64,000 nucleotides of DNA, from the IMG/VR virus record IMGVR_UViG_3300042863_002514, positions 55,064 to 119,063 of that record. One strand, 5' to 3'. This document shows, one piece after another, positions 41,916 through 53,613 of the stretch. Made by a program: the position numbers and the translations under genes. Position 1 is the first letter of the stretch. The number at the start of each line of letters is the position of its first letter. Source of the DNA: a virus. The notes beneath the pieces were generated by a model. It ran no database searches. It saw only the letters and a program-made list of their open reading frames with translations, and was not told where the DNA came from.

Positions 41916-42644
41916 TTAGATTTCAACCCCATAAAATTCATGTACCCCATGTTTGCCATGAAACCCCAAGCTTTTGCCCAGCCAAGGGCTTTCAAAGTTT
42001 CTTTCGATACTGAATTGATCAGCCAGCGCAAGGGGTGCAAATTTTATACCAAACTCTTTTTCCAATTTTTGTCGATACCATCTACAGATGATGTTGTCTT
42101 CTGGAATATAACGAAGTTGTTTGGCATAGCCTTGTGAGGCCAGCCAGTCTTTTTCCAATACTGTGCCAGGATAATCATCAACATCTGTAGGTAAATTCAA
42201 AGCGTCTAGAGCGGATAACAATTTTTTACTGCGAAGGCAAAAACCGCCATTGCCTACTAAATTTTCACACCACCAGGTCCATTTTTTCCAAACCGCGCCA
42301 GTGTAATCATAGTTCCAGAACTCATCTGTCCAGGCATCTTTGTTCACCGCATAGCCATCAGCGTGAATTATGAGGTTGAAATCTTCTTCCACCAGTTTTG
42401 GACACTGGCGCAACATTACTTCAGAGTAGACTTTCTGAAAACAAACCTCTTCAAGAGTGTTATCAATCTGAGGAATTTGTATATGTTGTATTGTTACACT
42501 AGTGTCTATCTGCAATGGCTGATCACTGAACCAATAGATTTTTTTGATATCAAGATGATTTAAGGTTTCCAAGGTTCGCTCTAGTGCAACCTTTGTTTTT
42601 GAATAAAATTTAGTGTCAACACATGTGATGCCTAGTGTGGGCAT
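41916..42644 (-). CDS. DUF5672 glycosyltransferase-like protein
   Basis: 242 residues. IIHADGYAVNKDAWTDEFWNYDYTGAVW, VGNGGFCLRSKKLLSAL, PEDNIICRWYRQKLEKEFGIKFAPLALADQFSIE and SLGFHGKHG match the DUF5672 pattern, a putative glycosyltransferase. It goes with the two GT17 genes nearby as a surface-glycan or fibre modification set. Confidence 0.78.
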   Translation of the reverse strand: MPTLGITCVDTKFYSKTKVALERTLETLNHLDIKKIYWFSDQPLQIDTSVTIQHIQIPQIDNTLEEVCFQKVYSEVMLRQCPKLVEEDFNLIIHADGYAVNKDAWTDEFWNYDYTGAVWKKWTWWCENLVGNGGFCLRSKKLLSALDALNLPTDVDDYPGTVLEKDWLASQGYAKQLRYIPEDNIICRWYRQKLEKEFGIKFAPLALADQFSIERNFESPWLGKSLGFHGKHGVHEFYGVEI

Positions 42645-42693
42645 GGAGATTTTTCCTTGTTCAACAAAACATTATAGCATCATTGCCCAGATA

Positions 42694-42701
42694 TATAAAT
42701 A
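42694..42701 (+). promoter_or_regulatory. late promoter TATAAATA
   Basis: Exact consensus, 33 nt before ATG 42734, with GGAG in the leader. Confidence 0.8.
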
Positions 42702-42733
42702 ATGCACAATTTGCACCCCTTTTGGAGACACCA

Positions 42734-43279
42734 ATGAACGACGAGTTCGCTACACCAACCCCAGCTATGCACATGCCAGATATGGGCTCCATGTCTTCCC
42801 CAACTTCCTCTATGCCAGAACCAGAGCATGTGGATGATGAAGTGCGTATGAGCCAATCTCAGCTCTACCGCGCAGCTAAGAACAGCATCGAACTGCACAA
42901 GATGTTGAAGTTTGTTAGCGAACTTGAAGGATGGGTGCAAGCTAAGATTACAATTGCTGCTGAAAATCTTGAGGCTGTGAAAAACTACATCGAGTATGAG
43001 ATGGTCAGCCAAACACTTGCTGAGAGCAATGCTACTAACGAGGGAATAGGCGATGTATTACAGGGTTTGAAAAAAGGCGCTAAGGAATTTTGGCGTGGCA
43101 GTCCTGAAGAACATGCAGCTGAGCATAAGGAACTTATGACCCGTTGGCTAACGGCATTATCAAAAGCAGGGGTAACTGGCAGGCAAGCCCGTGATATGGC
43201 TGAGAAGATGATAGCTCAAGGATTTGAGCCCAACCAACGCCATTTGAAAGAAGGTCGCAAGCTCAAGAAGAGAGCCTAA
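42734..43279 (+). CDS. late helical protein, head-related?
   Basis: 181 residues from MNDEFATPTPAM, with GGAG 8 nt upstream and an exact late promoter. A Pro/Met-rich N-terminus is followed by RMSQSQLYRAAKNSIELHKMLKFVSELEGWVQAKITIAAENLEAVKNYIEYEM, a pattern common in T4-like marine phage proteins of unknown role. The C-terminal part is Lys-rich. Probably virion assembly. Confidence 0.65.
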   Translation: MNDEFATPTPAMHMPDMGSMSSPTSSMPEPEHVDDEVRMSQSQLYRAAKNSIELHKMLKFVSELEGWVQAKITIAAENLEAVKNYIEYEMVSQTLAESNATNEGIGDVLQGLKKGAKEFWRGSPEEHAAEHKELMTRWLTALSKAGVTGRQARDMAEKMIAQGFEPNQRHLKEGRKLKKRA

Positions 43280-44081
43280 CCTCCAAAATCTTTCTTACAC
43301 TTTCTGCCAAATCAAAGTCATAACCAGGGTCATTCTCGCGCAGAATACCCTGGTTTTCCATGCTCCATAGATAATATTCTGTTGGAATACTCTCAAGAAC
43401 TTGGCCTTTGTGCTTGCCTGTAGGCCAGGTTTTCACTGGAACAGCTTTTTGTGTCAACTCCACAAGTTGAGGTCCAATTTCTCTATTGGGATCCAACACT
43501 CCTTGCTTGATTCCATCTTCAATCAATCGCTCAATCAAAGCCCCACACACTTCTACATCAGCGCCAGCTCGGTGCACACCAATGGTATCAGGCACTGGTA
43601 GATCCAAGCGATATCTGAGATAGTTTTGAGCATAACTTTTGTCTTGAAAGGTGGGGGAATAAATGTGCCTAGCCACACGCCAGGTGCAGATCCACAAATC
43701 CTGATTGGCAAACATGGCTGCCACATCACCTTGGTTCATTCTTTCAAAACTGCTGACCAAAACTGATCTATCATATTCTGCATAATGAGCTACAAAATAT
43801 TTTGGTGCACCCAGCATGTCTAAAACATCAAACAAGACACTTTGGTCAAAATAGGGAGACCCTTGCACCATCCTATTGCTGATTTGATTTTTGGCGCTGC
43901 TTTCAGGAGGAATGCCATTGGGTGTATTGAACAATTTTGTTGAGATCTTCCACTGACTGTCTTGGTATAAGGCAGTGGCAAATTCAATAATTTCTGCTGT
44001 CGTGGGATCAAGTCCTGTTGTCTCGGTGTCAAGAACAAGGGCTTGCTCTAGGAATCTTGTCTTCAAATTGCTCATGCGCAA
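43263..44081 (-). CDS. DnaQ-like 3'-5' exonuclease (ExoX type)
   Basis: 272 residues. DEDD motifs: VLDTETTGLDP (Exo I), FVAHYAEYDRSVL (Exo II) and HRAGADVEVCG (Exo III). A C-terminal TWPTGKHKGQVLESIPTEYYLWSM module resembles the DUF3820-like end of ExoX proteins. Acts on DNA or RNA 3' ends. Overlaps the convergent late gene by 17 bp. Confidence 0.85.
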   Translation of the reverse strand: MRMSNLKTRFLEQALVLDTETTGLDPTTAEIIEFATALYQDSQWKISTKLFNTPNGIPPESSAKNQISNRMVQGSPYFDQSVLFDVLDMLGAPKYFVAHYAEYDRSVLVSSFERMNQGDVAAMFANQDLWICTWRVARHIYSPTFQDKSYAQNYLRYRLDLPVPDTIGVHRAGADVEVCGALIERLIEDGIKQGVLDPNREIGPQLVELTQKAVPVKTWPTGKHKGQVLESIPTEYYLWSMENQGILRENDPGYDFDLAESVRKILEVRLSS

Positions 44082-44089
44082 CTGTAACT

Positions 44090-44500
44090 TTAAAATTCGC
44101 CAAAGTCTATCTTGAGATAAAAGCCGTTTTTCCTGTTTTCAACGTTGTCAATGTTGATGTAATAGGTGGTATCAGGTGCTAATCCATAGGCAAACAACAG
44201 GGTGTTGTCTTTGAAAATTCCGTTGGTTACATCATAAAATCCAAATTTTTGGGGCAGTTTCAACGGACTGACAAATCTTTGAGTTGACAGCGGGCTTCCT
44301 GTGAGACTGATACCAGATGGCTTTTCACTTGCCCACAATCTAATAGTCCAATTTTGGTTATTGTAAAATTTTGTGTGAGCAGATGTGAACGTCACAAAGC
44401 CTTTGGGGCTGATTTGAAATGGATGCCAAAGTGTTTCGCTGGCTTCAATTTCATAGTAGTCTGTTGGAGATAGTGTGAGTTGTCTTCTTTTGTCAAACAT
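44090..44500 (-). CDS. hypothetical beta-rich protein
   Basis: 136 residues (YYEIEASETLWHPFQISPKGFVTFTSA; TLLFAYGLAPDTTYYINIDNV). A GTTAAATAGG late-type element lies ~10 nt before the ATG. Probably a small virion structural protein; not recognised. Confidence 0.55.
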   Translation of the reverse strand: MFDKRRQLTLSPTDYYEIEASETLWHPFQISPKGFVTFTSAHTKFYNNQNWTIRLWASEKPSGISLTGSPLSTQRFVSPLKLPQKFGFYDVTNGIFKDNTLLFAYGLAPDTTYYINIDNVENRKNGFYLKIDFGEF

Positions 44501-44559
44501 TATAAATCCTATTTAACAATAGTCGTAGCTTGCATAAATATCCAAAACGTTGGTTATAA

Positions 44560-48651
<4,092 letters not shown>

Positions 48652-48666
48652 TGATTGGAAATATAA

Positions 48667-48993
48667 ATGGTAACATACAATTGGACGTCTTTAAATTTAC
48701 AAGTGAAACGACAGGACAGTAGCCTACACAATGTGATTGTGGCAGTGTTATGGGGATACAGTTGTTCAGATGCTGGTTACACTGTGTCAGAAACAGGACG
48801 GTGCATTTTACCTTTACCTGATCCTCTCAACTACATACCTTTTGATGAAATAACAGAAAGCGTATTGATTGGTTGGCTGGAAGCCAATTTGGACGTTGAA
48901 TTACTTAACGCATCTATGCAATCACGACTTTTGGCCAAAATACAACAAGACACCTATATGGTAACTTTCCCCGTTACATCAAATGTGCAGTGA
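48667..48993 (+). CDS. small structural protein
   Basis: 108 residues: MVTYNWTSLNLQVKRQDSSLHNVIVAVLWGYSCSD, then LPDPLNYIPFDEITESVLIGWLEANL. This N-terminal pattern is common in phage genes next to tail fibres. It follows the giant fibre by 15 nt with GGAA as ribosome site and overlaps the next gene. Confidence 0.6.
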   Translation: MVTYNWTSLNLQVKRQDSSLHNVIVAVLWGYSCSDAGYTVSETGRCILPLPDPLNYIPFDEITESVLIGWLEANLDVELLNASMQSRLLAKIQQDTYMVTFPVTSNVQ

Positions 48994-49327
48994 AACCGTT
49001 TACGATCCAGCATTGTTGGGAGGTGGTCAACCACTTCCAGGACAAAATCTAGTCATTGTAGTTGCTAGGCCTGAATATGGATATTATGTAAATGTAATTG
49101 TTACAAATGTAACGAGTACAACTATTGATTTTGCTAGAGTAGCAGTTTTGCCTGCAGGCCGTACGCTGGGTGATGAACATTGGGTCGCTTATGACACTGA
49201 ACTGCTGCCTAACCAATTCTTTATATTGCCAAATGTGGGGTTGGGCCCACAGGATCAAATTATTGGCAGTAGTCAACTTGGATTTGTCAGCATCAATGTC
49301 ACAGGCAATAAATTTTACGAAGTCTAG
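48983..49327 (+). CDS. small fibre-associated protein
   Basis: 114 residues, beta-rich (GQNLVIVVARPEYGYYVNVIVTNV), with FARVAVLPAGRTLGDEHWVAYDTELLPNQFF. Overlaps the preceding gene by 11 nt; stop TAG. Possibly a fibre tip or chaperone; not recognised. Confidence 0.55.
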   Translation: MCSETVYDPALLGGGQPLPGQNLVIVVARPEYGYYVNVIVTNVTSTTIDFARVAVLPAGRTLGDEHWVAYDTELLPNQFFILPNVGLGPQDQIIGSSQLGFVSINVTGNKFYEV

Positions 49328-49548
49328 CTGACTTCCCAGCCATCGCTAGTAAACTCCAGCATACCAACATGATGGATATATAATTTTCTTTTTGGCTTTC
49401 GAACCATGTGCATCTGATACCCACTGGGCAAGTCAAGGACCAATTGTTGTTCATCTTTTTGAACAATTAGGCCCTTGACTCGTTGATTTGTATCAGTACA
49501 TACCACATACGTTTTGTTTTTTGGCTTAAGCTTTTTTTCTTTTGTCAT
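49324..49548 (-). CDS. small hypothetical protein
   Basis: 74 residues from MTKEKKLKPKNKTYVVCTDT, with CAGGA upstream. It has an SH3-like strand pattern (RVKGLIVQKDEQQLVLDLPSGYQMHMVRKPKRKLYIHHVGML). Convergent with the fibre operon. Function unknown. Confidence 0.55.
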   Translation of the reverse strand: MTKEKKLKPKNKTYVVCTDTNQRVKGLIVQKDEQQLVLDLPSGYQMHMVRKPKRKLYIHHVGMLEFTSDGWEVS

Positions 49549-49610
49549 GATCCTGTACAAAAATCTTGGTGTGCAGTTGTATTATTGCACACTTAGATTT
49601 ACAATGCAAC

Positions 49611-50285
49611 TCACAACCAAAGCTTGTAAATTTCGCCTTTGAGATAACTTTCCGCAGTGCAACGTTTGCCTGTGCGATGGTCCACAGCTGAGTCATGTTG
49701 AATTTGGATAGTGCGTATTTTATCTCCGCGCTGGCCGCTACCAACCTGATGTTTTCTTTCTTGGCTGGTTTGAGAGGCTGCTTGGCTCTTGAACCTGTTT
49801 TGAAGTCGTGTCTCCAATTCCTGCCTAGCTTGTGCAAAGCTAGTGGTTCTGCTTCTTGTTTGGGCGGTAACGACTACCCCAGTTGGTGTGTGTCGCAATC
49901 TACAACTGGCCATTACCTTATTTCGATTTTGACCACCGGGACCAGTGCCAGAAAACCACTCTATTACTAGATCTTTGTCAAGTATTTCAATGGCTTGTTC
50001 TGAAGGATACTCTAGCACTGCTACTGTGACTGTACTGGTATGGACTCTTCCACGTCTTTCAGTTGGTGGAACCCTCTGTATCCTATGCCCACCTGCTTCT
50101 TGTGCCCACTGTGAAAGATCTTGTCCCTCTAGTTTGATAACACAGAAGCCTGGGACCGTTTTAACTACAGTAGTGAGTCAACCCAGCTTGCTGGCCATGC
50201 GAATATAGGCACGTGCCAAATCATCAACAAACAGTTGACTGTCTTCTCCGCCCTCAGCTTGGCGTATTTCAATGTATTGAATCAT
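49611..50285 (-). CDS. RF1-like release factor with in-frame UGA
   Basis: 224 residues if read through. Codon 36 (50178-50180) is TGA and the frame is open on both sides. Before it: EIRQAEGGEDSQLFVDDLARAYIRMASKLG; after it: a GHRIQRVPPTERRGRVHTS block with the RF1-type PxT, GTGPGGQNRNK with the GGQ catalytic loop, and LRHTPTGVVV. The stop falls where RF1/RF2 usually have Trp. Domain 1 is absent. Either UGA is read through, or this is a disrupted gene with a 135-residue GGQ fragment from GTG 50018. Confidence 0.75.
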
Positions 50286-50367
50286 TTGATTTCCCATTCC
50301 TAAAAATTATAGCGCCTGTATGCAACAGGCGTAAGCTTAACAACTCTATATTTTGAAGGAAATATCG

Positions 50368-50514
50368 TCAGCTTTCTGCAAGAAGCAGTGGACCAATACC
50401 AAAGGTGGGGGATCCCACGAGTGCGAAAAACACCGGACCCAAAACCAAGACTCTACTGAGCCTGCAAGCTGACAGCTTTGTCTTGGTTTTGGGTTTCAGT
50501 GCTGTTTTGTTCAT
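50368..50514 (-). CDS. 48-residue membrane peptide, leaderless
   Basis: MNKTALKPKTKTKLSACR then a hydrophobic stretch VLVLGPVFFALVGSP. An exact TATAAATA is 5 nt before the ATG. The coding region contains a 15-bp inverted repeat (50437-50451 with 50481-50495). It may instead be a structured non-coding transcript. Confidence 0.45.
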   Translation of the reverse strand: MNKTALKPKTKTKLSACRLSRVLVLGPVFFALVGSPTFGIGPLLLAES

Positions 50515-50519
50515 AAGAT

Positions 50520-50527
50520 TATTTATA
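50520..50527 (-). promoter_or_regulatory. late promoter TATAAATA
   Basis: Exact consensus directly after the sigma factor stop codon, reading away from it on the same strand. Confidence 0.7.
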
Positions 50528-50532
50528 GTGGA

Positions 50533-51942
50533 TTAGGTAAAAGCTTCTTGCAGCTTCTGAGCTAGTTCCGTACTCTTGAGCTTTTCCAGTGCTTTGCTTT
50601 CAATCTGGCGCACACGCTCACGAGTGACACCAAATTTGTTGCCAATGTCTTCCAGTGTGCTTTGTTCGTTTACACCAATACCAAAGCGCATCCTGATCAC
50701 ACGCTCTTCCTTGGGACTGAGATGTTTCAAGACCTCTGACACTGCATATGCGCTGTCAGCCTCAGCCAAGAGGTTAAACGCATTCACCCCTTCAGTGTCT
50801 TCAATAAGATGTGCAATGGTTTGATCTTCTTCACCGCCAATTGGCGTTTCCAGAGAGATTGTGCCCTGCGCAACACTGTAGACTTTGTCTACGTTTTCCA
50901 CATCAATTTCCAGCATCTCTGCAATTTCTTGCACACTGGGCTCAAAACCATTGTGATTTACAAACTCAGCTCGTGCTCGCGTTACCTTCTTGGCAAGGTC
51001 GCTCATGTGAGCTGGGATACGAATGATACGATGATGCTCATTCAAGGCTTTCAGCACACACTGCTTGATCCACCAAGTGGCGTAGGTGCTGAAACGAAAT
51101 CCCATCTTCCAATCAAACTTCTCAATAGCTTTCAAGAGACCAATGTTGCCTTCTTGAATGAGATCAAGAATGGGAGTTTGACTGATGTTGGTGTATTTCT
51201 TTGCCACACTCACCACGAGTCGAAGATTGCTCTTGAGCATAATCTCCACTGCCTCGTCCTTGTTTTTTTGCTCTTGCCGAATCTGGCGGCATTTTTCAAG
51301 GAGTGTGTCAAGTGGCATACCCGTGTTGGCAACAAAACTTGCTAGTTGCGACTCATGCTTTTCCACTTCGGCTTGGTGAACTGTTTTGAACCGCAGCCAA
51401 TTTTTGTCTTGTGACATGCTTTGGTATGCGGCTAGGAACAACTCACGAGAGACTCCTTTGCTTTGTGCAAAGCGCAGGTAAGCTCCTTGTGCGCTAATAA
51501 TGTCTTTCACCATGTCGTTGAAGGGCTGAACCATGCTGTCGTAAAAGCTGAGTTTGAAACTCAGCGAAGAACAGGTTTCAGCCACTCGTTGACAGAGTTC
51601 ACTATTGGGGCTGGTGCTTAACAGCATAATATCCTGTTGAATGTTTGCTAGATTTGTGAGCAGAGGGGCTAGTTCTGTTTCTTCAATGTCAAAAATGCTG
51701 TGGCTGTCAATTTCCCCTTTTACTACACCTTGAATCTTGGTATCAAACTGCCATACTGCCATAGGAATAGAGAACAGATTCAAGAGCAGGTTTTTCTTGC
51801 TGTTTTCAATTTGTTGACTAAATTGAATTTCCTGCTGATGTGTAAGCAACTTGTTTTTGGCAACCTGCTTGAGATACAGTTTGGTTGCATCCATATCACT
51901 GGATTTTTCAATAGTTTTGGCTGTCGTTGTAGCGGGTGTCAT
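50533..51942 (-). CDS. sigma70-family (primary-type) sigma factor
   Basis: 469 residues. Region 1.2 near DATKLYLKQVAKNKLLTHQQEIQ; region 2 is NLRLVVSVAKKYTN, DLIQEGNIGLLKAIEKFDW, FRFSTYATWWIKQCV (2.3-2.4); region 3 HMSDLAKKVTRARAEF; region 4.2 TLEDIGNKFGVTRERVRQIESKALEKL. All core-binding and promoter-recognition parts are present, so it should direct RNA polymerase to TTGACA/TATAAT-like sites. Many such sites lie before tRNAs and metabolic genes here. Start ATG with GGAG. Confidence 0.92.
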   Translation of the reverse strand: MTPATTTAKTIEKSSDMDATKLYLKQVAKNKLLTHQQEIQFSQQIENSKKNLLLNLFSIPMAVWQFDTKIQGVVKGEIDSHSIFDIEETELAPLLTNLANIQQDIMLLSTSPNSELCQRVAETCSSLSFKLSFYDSMVQPFNDMVKDIISAQGAYLRFAQSKGVSRELFLAAYQSMSQDKNWLRFKTVHQAEVEKHESQLASFVANTGMPLDTLLEKCRQIRQEQKNKDEAVEIMLKSNLRLVVSVAKKYTNISQTPILDLIQEGNIGLLKAIEKFDWKMGFRFSTYATWWIKQCVLKALNEHHRIIRIPAHMSDLAKKVTRARAEFVNHNGFEPSVQEIAEMLEIDVENVDKVYSVAQGTISLETPIGGEEDQTIAHLIEDTEGVNAFNLLAEADSAYAVSEVLKHLSPKEERVIRMRFGIGVNEQSTLEDIGNKFGVTRERVRQIESKALEKLKSTELAQKLQEAFT

Positions 51943-51998
51943 ACTCTACTCCATGCTTCAGTCTGAAAGATACTACAAGTATAGGGTGTGTCAATTCT

Positions 51999-52625
51999 TC
52001 ATATGGTTGGGAATAAAATATTTTCCACAAAATACTGGCCACGCTCTTCTCCCAGTATCTTCATGAGAACTCTAGTAGTATGAGTGTTTTGTCTTTGGTT
52101 CAAACTGTATTGATTTTGCTTCTTTATGACCATAGGTACATCTGTTGTGGTTTTTGTTCCCAACTGAGATAGATATTGTTCCAACAGTGTGCATGCCAAT
52201 GTGCTGATGGTTTCAGCTTCCGTATATGTGGGTCTGCAAGCGATCCAATGCTCGCTGAAAATTGTTCCCCATTCAGGTCTTTCACGTGGCTCACTCCATA
52301 GATGACTAGATATGATTCCATAACTTTCAACAGTGGGACTGAAATCAAAAAACAAACCTGTGGCCTTGGTGTCACTGGCAATGATATCAAACCCAAAAAT
52401 AGGGCTGGGATCAGTCAGGTGAGGAAAGATCACAGTGTGCAACACACTGAATTTTGGTTGCTGAAATCTTTCCACATGAGCAAGCCGAAACTGTTGGCTA
52501 TACCATCGGTTATTGGTCCAACCAAAATCCTCTGTTGGTATCTCCGTCAAGAGAGTGGTGTTGTTTTGGATCAGCTGCTCAAATTTATCAGCCGTTTGGT
52601 TGATGAGATTGATGAAGTTCGTCAT
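51999..52625 (-). CDS. ferredoxin-dependent bilin reductase
   Basis: 208 residues. FRLAHVERFQQPKFSVLHTVIFPHLTDPSPIFGFDIIASDTKATGLFFDFSP and PEWGTIFSEHWIACRP are the HY2/PcyA/PebS family blocks. It would reduce biliverdin made by the adjacent heme oxygenase. Which bilin is formed (PcyX, PebS or other) cannot be read directly. Its start overlaps the heme oxygenase gene by 38 nt. Confidence 0.85.
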   Translation of the reverse strand: MTNFINLINQTADKFEQLIQNNTTLLTEIPTEDFGWTNNRWYSQQFRLAHVERFQQPKFSVLHTVIFPHLTDPSPIFGFDIIASDTKATGLFFDFSPTVESYGIISSHLWSEPRERPEWGTIFSEHWIACRPTYTEAETISTLACTLLEQYLSQLGTKTTTDVPMVIKKQNQYSLNQRQNTHTTRVLMKILGEERGQYFVENILFPTI

Positions 52626-53115
52626 AGTACCTTGTTGTCATCTCAAAGCTGAGATTGGCCTCTTCAGCCAAACCAGCATGTGTTTTGTAGCGAATCTCAG
52701 CAATAGCTGCTTTGGGTGTTTCAAAACTCAGCATGTTTACCGGAAAACGAGGGCTCAAAATCTTCTTCAAGATTTGACCACCATAGAGCGGGGCAAGGTA
52801 GTGCACATACACATGCGCCCACAATTGGCTTTCAGACACAGTTTCCAGTCTCTCGTGAAATTCAAAAAAACTGGCAGGTAAAGTGGGACTGTGGGACCCC
52901 ATCTCTTTCCAGTCCTGGAACGCACAGCCTGCTCGAGGCAAGTCAGCACACTCAAAAGCAAGTCTGCTTTCAATAACAGAATACAACAAGTGTTTGCTGT
53001 ACACTAGATCAGAGTAGCATTCAGGTGTTATATCTCCAGAAAGCATAGCAGCCATCAAAGGAGTACTTTCGGCAAGCTTGTGATTTGCCCAAGTAAGTGT
53101 TTTTAAATCGCTCAT
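52588..53115 (-). CDS. heme oxygenase
   Basis: 175 residues. Proximal His in NHKLAEST (about residue 12), then PLMAAMLSGDITPECY, LLYSVIESRLAF, and LWAHVYVHYLAPLYGGQILKK. Opens heme to biliverdin, CO and iron. A TTGAAA-N17-TATATA promoter ends 5 nt before the ATG. With the reductase it forms a bilin unit like those of marine phages. Confidence 0.88.
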   Translation of the reverse strand: MSDLKTLTWANHKLAESTPLMAAMLSGDITPECYSDLVYSKHLLYSVIESRLAFECADLPRAGCAFQDWKEMGSHSPTLPASFFEFHERLETVSESQLWAHVYVHYLAPLYGGQILKKILSPRFPVNMLSFETPKAAIAEIRYKTHAGLAEEANLSFEMTTRYYDELHQSHQPNG

Positions 53116-53120
53116 ATAAC

Positions 53121-53149
53121 TATATAGTTGTAGTTTATGTGGGTTTCAA
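53121..53149 (-). promoter_or_regulatory. sigma70-type promoter of the bilin genes
   Basis: TTGAAA, 17-nt spacer, TATATA. The ATG at 53115 would be at or near the transcript start. Confidence 0.6.
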
Positions 53150-53194
53150 CATAGTTTGCACTTTTTTGACAAATCTTTTGGTGTTAAGCAGAAC

Positions 53195-53220
53195 AGAAAA
53201 GAGGGGCAAAAATGCCCCTC
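53195..53220 (-). terminator. terminator downstream of the displaced nadV tail
   Basis: GAGGGGC/GCCCCTC stem with a 6-nt loop, then TTTTCT on the minus strand. It probably was the original nadV terminator. Confidence 0.8.
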
Positions 53221-53239
53221 TTTGTCCCAATCGTTCGGC

Positions 53240-53512
53240 TTAATCTAGTGCAGCCTTGTCACTGTTGGCTCGAACCTCCTGGAAGGTCCAGTCCCGCAGC
53301 AGCTCTCCATTTCGATAGACTGGCAGGAGCATGTTGGCCCAATCAAATCCACTGTTGACAGGCAGTGTTTCCCACTTGCCACGTTCCCGAGTGAGGATCA
53401 GTCGGCCACGCTTGCTGGTCTTGCCCTTGTCGGTCACAGGGTCTTTGTAGACATCCTGCCACTCACCATTGATCTTGGCAGCAGAGGCTTTCATTGCAAA
53501 CTTCTGTGTGTC
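53240..53512 (-). pseudogene. nadV: displaced original 3' end of nadV
   Basis: About 90 codons matching the end of the intact nadV: DTQKFAMKASAAKINGEWQD (53453-53512) against DTNRFAMKASAACIDGEWRE, then VYKDPVTDKGKTSKRG and VYRNGELLRDWTFQEVR. It can be read from an internal ATG at 53494 as 84 residues but lacks the active site. It is more G+C-rich than the current tail, like the rest of nadV. Confidence 0.8.
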
Positions 53513-53585
53513 TATACTGATGGTAGGTCATGCAGAAAAGACGGACACTTATATAGCAGTAAGAATAGGTGAAGCCCTTCAAGTG

Positions 53586-53593
53586 TATAAATA
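53586..53593 (+). promoter_or_regulatory. late promoter TATAAATA of the endonuclease
   Basis: Exact consensus, 20 nt before ATG 53614, with AGGAG in the leader. Confidence 0.75.
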
Positions 53594-53613
53594 AACCAAA
53601 AGGAGAATAAAAT

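Noticed and set aside
52302-52881. Plus-strand frames opposite the bilin genes
   Set aside because: Shadows of two well-supported minus-strand enzymes.
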